Source: an uncultured Oxalobacteraceae bacterium (lineage in GTDB: Bacteria; Pseudomonadota; Gammaproteobacteria; Burkholderiales; Burkholderiaceae). Taken from it: 5,744 nucleotides of DNA. Positions within the stretch are counted from its first letter, which is position 1. The number at the start of each line of letters is the position of its first letter. A model generated the notes under the pieces. The model was not told where the DNA came from, did no database searches, and worked only from the letters and a program-made list of their open reading frames with translations. Below are positions 1 to 5,744 of the stretch, in pieces. The translations under genes were made by a program, and so were the position numbers. The stretch covers positions 1 through 5,744 of the forward strand of contig CAMLHI010000150.1 of the NCBI GenBank assembly GCA_946479705.1, given 5' to 3'.

Positions 1-26
1 TAATCAGGCCGGCAGGAGAGACCCAC

Positions 27-55
27 AACGCCGCTAGCGATAGCGGCGTTTTTTT
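27..55 (+). terminator. Rho-independent terminator of the upstream gene
   Basis: Two perfectly complementary 10-base arms (27-36 and 41-50) are separated by the tetraloop GCGA, which fits the stabilising GNRA class. The 3' arm runs straight into a T tract, giving seven consecutive T from 49 to 55. This is the classic intrinsic terminator form for + strand transcription. There is no matching A tract on the left side, so it should not work efficiently for the - strand. It most likely ends a + strand gene just left of the window; the TAA at 1-3 could be that gene's stop codon, but its frame cannot be tested. It insulates the downstream lyase-like gene, implying that gene has its own promoter. 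Confidence 0.93.
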
Positions 56-116
56 CGTCGCAGTATCGAAAATGATATCGCGCGCGTACTTTATTTCATT
101 GGTAGAGAGCCCGGAG

Positions 117-147
117 TTGACATAGCCTGAGGACGGCTTGTTATCGA
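117..147 (+). promoter_or_regulatory. Candidate sigma70-type promoter for the lyase-like lipoprotein gene
   Basis: A perfect TTGACA (-35) lies at 117-122. After a 19-base spacer comes TATCGA (142-147), a poor -10 matching the consensus only in its first three bases. It is preceded by TG plus one base (139-141), which is the extended -10 arrangement and could compensate. The stretch upstream (about 64-100) is the most A/T-rich part of the window. A start near 154 would give a leader of about 74 bases. The promoter is needed because a strong terminator sits just upstream. The long spacer and weak -10 keep confidence moderate. Confidence 0.4.
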
Positions 148-215
148 TAGCAGACGGCAAGCCATCCGGCCCTGCTTGAGTACGGCAGCCGCTGTACCCG
201 CACGGGCCACCGATT

Positions 216-224
216 GGAAGGAAG
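216..224 (+). promoter_or_regulatory. Ribosome binding site for the lyase-like gene
   Basis: The purine run GGAAGGAAG contains AAGGA at 218-222, five bases before the ATG at 228. This is a strong Shine-Dalgarno match at good spacing. It supports the ATG at 228, which is also where a signal peptide begins. Confidence 0.85.
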
Positions 225-227
225 TCA

Positions 228-2402
228 ATGTCAAATAATAATGAAAACATTTCGTTGAAGCGCAGGGCGGTTTGCGCCACCGGACTGGGCCTCGCGGCCC
301 TCGGGCCGCTCGGCCTGGCAGGCTGTGGAGGGGAAGCTGCGAGCGCGCCGGGCGCGAGCCTGGCTGGCAGTCCGGCCAGCGTGGCGGACATCATGGCCGC
401 GGGCGGTGCCGCGCGCGTCTTCGTCCACCCCGGCCTGTTGCATACCGAAGCCGATTTCACCCGCATGAGCACCAAGATCGGCGCCGGTGCGCAGCCCTGG
501 ACCAGCGGCTGGAACGCCCTGATTTCCAACGGCCGCGCGCAGCTCGGCACGGCGCCACGTCCGCTTGAAACCGTGGTCCGTACCAGCGCTCCGGGAAGCA
601 ATTTCGCCCAGATGTATATCGACATCGCCCGCACGTATCAGATGGCACTGCGCTGGAAAATATCGGGCGACACGGCCTACGCCGACCAGGCGGTCCTGTA
701 CCTGAACGAATGGTCGCGCGTCATGAAATACCTGACGGGCGATGTCGGCCGCTTCCTGGCCGCGGGCATCTATGGCTACCAGTGGGCCAACGCGGCCGAA
801 ATCATGCGCACCTATTCGGGCTGGGCGCCCGCCGATTTCGCCCGCTTCCAGAACCTGATGCTGACCGTGTTCTATCCGCTCAACCACCAGTTCCTCACCG
901 GTCATAACGACGCCGACATCACCAATTACTGGGCAAACTGGGATCAGTGCAACCTCGCCTCCGTCCTGGCAATTGGCGTGCTGTGCGACCGCGCCGACCT
1001 GTACGACGAAGCCATCGCGTACTACAAAACCGGCGCCGGCAACGGCGCCAGCAGCCAGGCCGTCTATTACGTCCACCCGGGCTATCTTGGCCAGTGGCAG
1101 GAAAGCGGTCGCGACCAGGGCCATAGCACACTGGGCATCGGCCTGGCGGCTTCGTTCTGCGAAATGGCCTGGAACCAGGGCGACGACATGTATGGTCTCG
1201 ACAACAACCGCTTTCTGGCCGGCGCCGAATACGTGGCGAAGACGAATCTGCAGGATGCGTCGGGGGCGTTCTACGTCATGCCGTTCGCCCGCTACAAAAA
1301 CATTCTTGCCGAGCAGACCACAGCCACCCTGGGCGGCAGCCTGCGTCCGGTGTGGGAGATGGTGCGCCACCACTATGTCAACCGCAAAGGCCTGGCAGCG
1401 CCCTATACGGCGCGGCAGGCCAGCCAGAGCGCGCTGCAGCCCGAAGGCGACGGCGGCAATGGTGACCAGCTCGGCTTCGGCACCCTCACCTTCAGCCGCG
1501 ACCCGATCGCCGCCGGCGGTGCGCCCAGCGGCCTGAGCGCAATGTGGAGTGGCGGCGCGATGGTGCTGTCATGGTGGGGCGCCACGCAGGCCAGCAGCTA
1601 TACGGTCAAGCGCGCGAACGTGGCCGGTGGTCCCTATATTACCGTCGCCAGCAACATTACCGACCTGCTCAGCTGGACCGACGGCGGCGTCTTCAGCGGA
1701 ACCTACTACTACGTTGTGACTGCCCAAAGCGCGGCCGGGGAAAGCGCGCCGTCGAACGAAGTCAAGGCGTACGCCGGTACGCGCCTGCACACCTGGCTGA
1801 AATTCGATGAAAGCAGCGGGACCACCGCGGTCGACGCCAGCGGCAACAATCACCCAGGCACCCTGGTGAACGGCGCAGCATGGGTGGCCGGCCGCCGCGG
1901 CAATGCCCTGCAGTTCGACGGTGTGAACGACTACGTCAGCCTGCCGCCGAACCTCGTGACCGATCTGGCGGACTTCAGCGTCACTGCCTGGGTCTACTGG
2001 AATGCGGCGCGCAACTGGGAACGCATCTTCGATTTCGGCACCGGCCCCCAGCATTACATGATGCTCACGGCCCGCGGCGCCAGCACGCTGCGGTTTGCCA
2101 TTACCACCGATTACGCCATCGGCGAGCAAATCATCAATGCGCCGTCGGCGTTGGCGACCGGGCAATGGGTGCACCTTGCCGTCACGCTATCGGGCAGCAC
2201 AGGGCGCTTGTACGTCAATGGAAGCGAAGTCGGCAGCAATACCGTCATGCCGCATTCGCCCCTGCGCCTGGGTCCTACAAGCCAGAACTGGATCGGCCGC
2301 TCACAGTATCCCGATCCCTACTTCAACGGCAAGATCGATGACTTCCGCATCTATCAGGGAGCACTCACGGCAGCCGAACTTGCGGCAATAATGGCGGCTT
2401 AA
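228..2402 (+). CDS. Predicted lipoprotein with alginate-lyase-like, fibronectin III-like and LamG-like domains
   Basis: Probable polysaccharide lyase exported to the cell envelope; substrate unknown. Residues 1-33 form a lipoprotein signal: basic K11-R12-R13, hydrophobic 14-32, and lipobox L-A-G-C with Cys33 as the predicted lipidation site. Gly34 follows, so there is no Asp retention signal and the outer membrane is likely. The RR pair followed by A-V is weakly Tat-like. Residues about 60-425 resemble the alginate_lyase (alpha/alpha toroid) family, with conserved-looking blocks NYWANWDQCN (233-242), WQESGRDQGH (290-299), RPVWEM (373-378) and DQLGFGTLTF (413-422). The NNHS-type motif of AlgL is not seen, so this is a different branch; which residues are catalytic is not established here. 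Residues about 432-515 look like a fibronectin III beta-sandwich. Residues about 518-711 are a LamG/concanavalin-like jelly-roll (ALQFDGVNDYV, WVHLAVT, LYVNG, IDDFRIY), probably for glycan binding. The gene stands alone on its strand and ends 79 bp from a convergent gene. The frame is intact, with stop TAA. The domain assignment is fairly sure; lyase activity is inferred. Confidence 0.88.
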   Translation: MSNNNENISLKRRAVCATGLGLAALGPLGLAGCGGEAASAPGASLAGSPASVADIMAAGGAARVFVHPGLLHTEADFTRMSTKIGAGAQPWTSGWNALISNGRAQLGTAPRPLETVVRTSAPGSNFAQMYIDIARTYQMALRWKISGDTAYADQAVLYLNEWSRVMKYLTGDVGRFLAAGIYGYQWANAAEIMRTYSGWAPADFARFQNLMLTVFYPLNHQFLTGHNDADITNYWANWDQCNLASVLAIGVLCDRADLYDEAIAYYKTGAGNGASSQAVYYVHPGYLGQWQESGRDQGHSTLGIGLAASFCEMAWNQGDDMYGLDNNRFLAGAEYVAKTNLQDASGAFYVMPFARYKNILAEQTTATLGGSLRPVWEMVRHHYVNRKGLAAPYTARQASQSALQPEGDGGNGDQLGFGTLTFSRDPIAAGGAPSGLSAMWSGGAMVLSWWGATQASSYTVKRANVAGGPYITVASNITDLLSWTDGGVFSGTYYYVVTAQSAAGESAPSNEVKAYAGTRLHTWLKFDESSGTTAVDASGNNHPGTLVNGAAWVAGRRGNALQFDGVNDYVSLPPNLVTDLADFSVTAWVYWNAARNWERIFDFGTGPQHYMMLTARGASTLRFAITTDYAIGEQIINAPSALATGQWVHLAVTLSGSTGRLYVNGSEVGSNTVMPHSPLRLGPTSQNWIGRSQYPDPYFNGKIDDFRIYQGALTAAELAAIMAA

Positions 2403-2408
2403 GCTGCA

Positions 2409-2450
2409 CGCCCCGTATGGATCCGCGCCGTGCGCAGGACCGATGGGGCG
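2409..2450. terminator. Possible shared terminator between convergent genes (nested GC-rich stem-loop)
   Basis: The 79-bp gap between the two convergent stop codons holds a nested inverted repeat. The outer arms are CGCCCC (2409-2414) and GGGGCG (2445-2450). The inner hairpin pairs 2422-2428 with 2432-2439, with one bulged A (2436) and a three-base loop. The structure is nearly symmetric, so it could form in transcripts from either strand. No T tract follows on either side, so it is not a canonical intrinsic terminator; it could instead be a Rho-assisted end or a 3'-end stabilising structure. Confidence 0.35.
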
Positions 2451-2481
2451 ATCGTGGCGAGGCCGGCCCGTGGACAAAGTC

Positions 2482-4569
2482 TCAGTTGTTGAAGCGCTCG
2501 CCCTCACGGGCCAGCGTGACCAGCAGTGGCGCTGGTGTCCAGGCATCCCCATGGCGCCCTTTGGCAAAGCGCGCCATGGATGCCAGCACGCCTGGCAAGC
2601 CAACCGTATCGGCATAGCACATCGGCCCGCCGCGGTGCAGCGGGAAGCCGTAGCCGGCCAGGTAGACCATGTCGATGTCCGAGGCACGCTGGGCGATGCC
2701 CTCTTCCAGGATGCGCGCTCCCTCGTTTACCAGCGCATACACCAGCCGCTCGACGATCTCCTGCTCGCTCACCGTGCGCCGCTCCACGCCGATAGCGGCC
2801 GAATGCCGCACGATCATATCGTTCACCGTTGCCGAGGGCAGCGCCTTGCGCTCGCCGGCCTGGTAGTCGTACCAGCCGGCCCCGGTCTTCTGGCCGTAGC
2901 GGCCCATCTCGCACAGCAGGTCGGCGGTTTTCGAATAGGTGATCGCGGGCGACTCCCGGTAGCGGCGCTTGCGGATGGACCAGCCGATATCGTTGCCGGC
3001 CAGGTCGGCCATGCGGAACGGCCCCATCGCAAAGCCGAATTTTTCCATCGCGCGGTCGACCTGCTCGGGCAGGCAGCCCTCTTCCAGCAGGAAGCCGGCC
3101 TGGCGGCTGTACTGCTCGATCATGCGGTTACCGATGAAGCCATCGCACACGCCCGCCACCACGCCGGTCTTCCCGAGCTTCTTCGACAAGGCCATGGCCG
3201 TGGCCAGCACGTCCTTGCCGGTGTGCGCTCCGCGCACGATCTCCAGCAGTTTCATCACATGGGCGGGACTGAAGAAGTGGGTGCCCACCACGTCCCGCGC
3301 TCGCCTGGTGAAGGCGGCGATCTTGTCCAGGTCCAGGGTGGAGGTGTTGGAGGCCAGGATCGCGCCCGGCTTCATGACGGCGTCGAGCTGGCGGAACACG
3401 GTTTCCTTGACCGCCAGATCCTCGAACACGGCTTCGACGACGATGTCGGCGTCGCCGATGTCCCGGTAGGCCAGGGTGCCGCTGACCAGCGCCGCGCGCT
3501 GGGCCGCTTGCTCGGGCGTGAGCTTGCCCTTCTTGACGCTGCTCTCGTAATTCTTGCGGATCGTCGCGAGGCCCTTGTCCAATGCTTCCTGCTTCGTCTC
3601 CAGCAGCACCACGGGTATGCCGGCGTTGGCGAAGTTCATGGCGATGCCGCCGCCCATCATGCCGGCGCCAACCACCGCGGCCTTGCGGATGGCGCGCACC
3701 GGCGTATCGGCCGGCACGTCCGGGACCTTGCTGGCCAGCCGCTCGGCGAAGAAGGCGTGGCGCAGCGCCTTCGATTCGGTGGTCTGGATCAGGTGCATGA
3801 AGCGCTCGCGCTCGAAGGCCAGGCCATCCTCGAACGGCTTCGTCACCGACGCGGCCAGCGTTTCCACGCATTCGAGCGGCGCCGGGAACGGCCCGGCCAT
3901 GGCCTTGACGGTAGTGCGCGAAAACTGCAGGAAGGCTGCGTGGTTCGGATAATCGACCCGGCGATCGCGCACGCGCGGCAGCGGGCGCACTTGCGCGATC
4001 GTGCGCGCGAAGGCCACGGCGGCATCGACCAGCGCGGTGCCCGCCTCGAACACGCGGTCGAACAGCGCCGTGTCGGCCAGCGTTTCCGACAGGACGGGAT
4101 TGCCCGAGACGATCATGTCCAGCGCGCGCTCCAGGCCCAATACGCGCGGCAGGCGCTGGGTCCCGCCCGCGCCCGGCAGCAGGCCGAGCTTGACTTCCGG
4201 CAGGGCGATCTGCGCACCCGGCAGCGCCACCCGGTAGTGGCAGCCAAGCGCCAGTTCCAGCCCGCCGCCCATGCACACGCTGTGGATGGCCGCCACCACC
4301 GGCTTGCTGGCCGCTTCGGCGGTATCGATCAGGGTGTGCAGGGTCGGTTCAGCCAGGGCCTTGGGCGAATTGAATTCCTTGATGTCCGCGCCGCCCGAAA
4401 AGGCCTTGCCGGCGCCGGTGATGACGATGGCCATGACCGCCGGGTCGTCCTGGGCGCGCAGGATCGCTTCGACGGCCGCGGTCCGGGTGGCCAGTCCCAG
4501 CCCGTTGACCGGTGGATTATTCAGCGTGATGACGGCCACGCTGTCCTTGACCATGTAGTCGGCGCTCAT
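2482..4569 (-). CDS. FadB/FadJ-like multifunctional beta-oxidation enzyme (enoyl-CoA hydratase / 3-hydroxyacyl-CoA dehydrogenase)
   Basis: Cytoplasmic 695-residue enzyme catalysing two successive beta-oxidation steps: hydration of trans-2-enoyl-CoA, then NAD-dependent oxidation of 3-hydroxyacyl-CoA; enoyl-CoA isomerase activity is also possible. Residues about 5-190 are a crotonase domain with oxyanion-hole motif FSGGADI (57-63) and both acid residues expected for hydratase: Glu105 in GGGLE and Glu125 in LPEVKLG, matching E. coli FadB Glu119 and Glu139. Residues about 295-475 are the NAD-binding dehydrogenase domain, with GAGMMG at 301-306, SNTS at 407-410, and the HFFSP block with the catalytic-type His431 and Glu443. 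GFIGNR (478-483) opens the C-terminal dehydrogenase region, which continues through [12 protein letters not shown] (558-569) to a second repeat at about 605-690 ([11 protein letters not shown]). The length fits the family (about 700-730). The ATG at 4569 is chosen over an in-frame ATG at 4617 because AAAGGA lies just before it and homology begins there. It lies 63 bp downstream of an acyl-CoA synthetase gene, probably one operon. All key residues are present. FadB versus FadJ cannot be decided, so no symbol is given. Confidence 0.95.
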   Translation of the reverse strand: MSADYMVKDSVAVITLNNPPVNGLGLATRTAAVEAILRAQDDPAVMAIVITGAGKAFSGGADIKEFNSPKALAEPTLHTLIDTAEAASKPVVAAIHSVCMGGGLELALGCHYRVALPGAQIALPEVKLGLLPGAGGTQRLPRVLGLERALDMIVSGNPVLSETLADTALFDRVFEAGTALVDAAVAFARTIAQVRPLPRVRDRRVDYPNHAAFLQFSRTTVKAMAGPFPAPLECVETLAASVTKPFEDGLAFERERFMHLIQTTESKALRHAFFAERLASKVPDVPADTPVRAIRKAAVVGAGMMGGGIAMNFANAGIPVVLLETKQEALDKGLATIRKNYESSVKKGKLTPEQAAQRAALVSGTLAYRDIGDADIVVEAVFEDLAVKETVFRQLDAVMKPGAILASNTSTLDLDKIAAFTRRARDVVGTHFFSPAHVMKLLEIVRGAHTGKDVLATAMALSKKLGKTGVVAGVCDGFIGNRMIEQYSRQAGFLLEEGCLPEQVDRAMEKFGFAMGPFRMADLAGNDIGWSIRKRRYRESPAITYSKTADLLCEMGRYGQKTGAGWYDYQAGERKALPSATVNDMIVRHSAAIGVERRTVSEQEIVERLVYALVNEGARILEEGIAQRASDIDMVYLAGYGFPLHRGGPMCYADTVGLPGVLASMARFAKGRHGDAWTPAPLLVTLAREGERFNN

Positions 4570-4575
4570 GAAGGT

Positions 4576-4581
4576 TCCTTT
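4576..4581 (-). promoter_or_regulatory. Ribosome binding site that decides the start of the FadB-like gene
   Basis: On the - strand AAAGGA lies six bases before the ATG at 4567-4569. The alternative in-frame ATG at 4617 would add 16 residues (beginning MRYSRRLAD) unlike any crotonase N-terminus, and no comparable purine run precedes it. The site therefore supports the shorter protein. Confidence 0.8.
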
Positions 4582-4605
4582 GTTGCTTGGATCGGCAAGG
4601 CGCCT

Positions 4606-4611
4606 ACTATA
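4606..4611 (-). promoter_or_regulatory. Possible internal promoter -10 element ahead of the FadB-like gene
   Basis: Read on the - strand, the 63-bp gap between the two fatty-acid genes contains TATAGT, a five-of-six match to the -10 consensus, about 36 bases before the start codon. No convincing -35 hexamer is found 16-18 bases upstream (the bases there are A-rich: AAAACG or similar), and there is no TG extension. It could give the downstream gene some independent expression, or be chance. Confidence 0.25.
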
Positions 4612-4632
4612 CCGCACAAAAGCACGGTCGTT

Positions 4633-5744
4633 TTATTTGCCGGACGCGGGCAGCTGGTGGTTCCTGAACTGCACGCGCAGCTTGTTTTTCTGGATCTTGC
4701 CGGTGCCGCCGACCGGCAGCGCATCGACGAACGCGACGTCGTCCGGCATCCAGAACCTGGCCACCTTCCCCTCGAAAAAGGCCAGCAGTTCCTCGCGTCC
4801 GAGTTCCATGCCGGGACGCCTGACCACCACCAGCAAGGGCCGCTCGTCCCATTTTGGGTGGGCGATGCCGATGCAGGCCGCTTGCGCCACGGCCGGGTGG
4901 CCCATGGCGATGTTTTCCAGGTCGATGGTGCCGATCCATTCGCCGCCCGACTTGATCACGTCCTTGCTGCGGTCGGTGATCTGCAGGTAGCCTTCGACGT
5001 CAATGGTGGCCACGTCGCCGGTCGGGAACCAGCCGCCCTGCAGCACCTCGCCGCCTTCGTTCCTGAAGTAGGAAGCCACCACCCATGGCCCCTTGACCAG
5101 CAGGTGGCCGAAGGTGGCGCCGTCCCATGGTAGTTCCTTGCCGTCGTCGTCGACGATCTTCATGTCCACCCCGTAGATCGCATGGCCCTGCTTGCGCTGG
5201 ATCTTGCGCTGTTCGTCCGCGGGCAGGCTCTGGTGGTGCGCCTGCAGCACGCAGGTGGTCCCCAGCGGCGACATCTCCGTCATGCCCCAGGCGTGGATCA
5301 CATGCACGTGCAGACGGTCGATCAGGGCATCCATCAGCGCAGGCGGGCAGGCCGCCCCGCCCACCACGGTGCGGCGGAAGGTGGAAAACGCCAGCTCGTT
5401 CTGGATGACGTAATTGACCAGTCCCAGCCACACCGTGGGCACGCCCGCCGAAAACGTCACGCCTTCGGCTTCGAACAGCTCGTAGAGCGACTTGCCGTCC
5501 AGCGCGGCGCCAGGGAACACCATCTTGGCGCCGCACAGGGGCACCGAATACGGCAAGCCCCAGGCGTTCACGTGGAACATCGGCACCACCGGGAGCACCG
5601 TGTCGCCAGCCGACACATTGAGCGCATTCGGCGTGGCCGCGCCGTAGGCATGCAGCACAGTCGAGCGGTGCGAGTACAACGCGCCCTTCGGGTTGCCGGT
5701 GGTGCCGGAGGTGTAGCACAGCGCGGCCGCGGCGCTTTCGTCGA
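4633..5744 (-). CDS. AMP-forming fatty-acyl-CoA synthetase, C-terminal part (N-terminus beyond window)
   Basis: Member of the ANL adenylating superfamily. It activates a carboxylic acid, probably a medium- or long-chain fatty acid, to its CoA thioester via an acyl-AMP intermediate in the cytoplasm. 369 residues are visible, and the frame stays open to the right edge. Motifs, numbered in the fragment: phosphate-binding YTSGTTGNPKG (10-20, at the window edge), PMFHVNAWG (54-62), HAWGMTEMSP (150-159), GWFPTGDVATID (237-248), the hinge block TDRSKDVIKSGGEWI (256-270), and GGTGKIQKNK (345-354) with the catalytic-type lysine at 349. The family is usually about 540-550 residues, so roughly 175 are missing upstream. 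The TTG at 5677-5679 is an internal Leu codon, not the start, because the phosphate-binding motif precedes it in frame. The SGGEWI..IDLEN block is typical of fatty-acyl-CoA ligases of the AlkK/DmdB-like group; chain-length preference cannot be read from this. It is probably the upstream gene of an operon with the FadB-like gene. The stop is TAA. Confidence 0.93.
   Translation of the reverse strand, partial: DESAAAALCYTSGTTGNPKGALYSHRSTVLHAYGAATPNALNVSAGDTVLPVVPMFHVNAWGLPYSVPLCGAKMVFPGAALDGKSLYELFEAEGVTFSAGVPTVWLGLVNYVIQNELAFSTFRRTVVGGAACPPALMDALIDRLHVHVIHAWGMTEMSPLGTTCVLQAHHQSLPADEQRKIQRKQGHAIYGVDMKIVDDDGKELPWDGATFGHLLVKGPWVVASYFRNEGGEVLQGGWFPTGDVATIDVEGYLQITDRSKDVIKSGGEWIGTIDLENIAMGHPAVAQAACIGIAHPKWDERPLLVVVRRPGMELGREELLAFFEGKVARFWMPDDVAFVDALPVGGTGKIQKNKLRVQFRNHQLPASGK

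Noticed and set aside
1..3. TAA as the stop codon of an upstream gene
   Set aside because: It is plausible given the terminator that follows, but no upstream codons are visible to establish a frame, so it is not listed as a coding feature.
64..80. Short direct repeat TATCG (64-68 and 76-80) as a possible operator
   Set aside because: Five-base copies are too short to distinguish from chance, and they do not overlap the candidate promoter hexamers.
231..1373. 380-codon - strand open frame antisense to the lyase-like gene
   Set aside because: It lies wholly inside a well-supported gene on the other strand, has biased composition and no motif, and is explained by high GC at third positions.
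3128..4276. 382-codon - strand open frame overlapping the FadB-like gene in another frame
   Set aside because: It is an Arg/Gly/Ala-rich out-of-frame shadow of the FadB-like gene with no domain of its own.
4570..4617. N-terminal extension of the FadB-like protein to the ATG at 4617
   Set aside because: The extra 16 residues are unlike crotonase N-termini, and a good ribosome binding site lies between this ATG and the one at 4569.
2443..5133. Very long + strand open frame (896 codons) antisense to both fatty-acid genes
   Set aside because: The opposite strand encodes two proteins with complete catalytic motifs. The antisense translation is dominated by His, Arg, Gly, Ala and Asp with no recognisable domain, as expected when GC-rich third positions remove stop codons from the complementary frame.
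5677..5679. TTG as start codon of the acyl-CoA synthetase
   Set aside because: The frame continues upstream with the phosphate-binding YTSGTTGNPKG motif, so this TTG is an internal Leu codon and the gene is cut by the window edge.

Overview
The window looks like an ordinary chromosomal segment from a GC-rich Gram-negative bacterium. The strong G/C preference at third codon positions, the lipoprotein signal on the first gene, and the types of beta-oxidation enzyme present are most compatible with a betaproteobacterium such as Massilia, Duganella or a relative in Oxalobacteraceae. That placement is inference from sequence style, not from a marker gene.

Layout: (1) Positions 1-56 hold the tail of an upstream + strand unit, ending in a textbook intrinsic terminator (27-55). 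(2) Positions 57-227 are a leader with a candidate sigma70-type promoter (117-147) and a strong ribosome binding site. (3) Positions 228-2402 (+) encode a 724-residue predicted lipoprotein: an alginate-lyase-like (alpha/alpha) toroid domain, a fibronectin type III-like domain and a C-terminal LamG/concanavalin-like jelly-roll. (4) Positions 2403-2481 are a convergent gap with a nested GC-rich inverted repeat that may end transcription. (5) Positions 2482-4569 (-) encode a 695-residue FadB/FadJ-type enzyme with enoyl-CoA hydratase and 3-hydroxyacyl-CoA dehydrogenase domains. (6) Positions 4633 to beyond 5744 (-) are the C-terminal 369 residues of an AMP-forming fatty-acyl-CoA synthetase; its N-terminus lies outside the window.

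Functionally there are two unrelated units. The two minus-strand genes lie 63 bp apart in the order ligase then multifunctional enzyme. They fit one fatty-acid degradation module: the ligase makes acyl-CoA, and the second protein hydrates and oxidises enoyl-CoA. No thiolase follows, because the convergent lyase gene occupies the next position. The plus-strand gene is a stand-alone surface or periplasmic polysaccharide-active protein with its own promoter and no linked transporter in view.

I found no RNA gene, insertion sequence, CRISPR array, phage feature or clear novel system. The points most worth following are the unknown substrate and catalytic residues of the lyase-like lipoprotein, and the fact that no thiolase gene follows the FadB-like gene.
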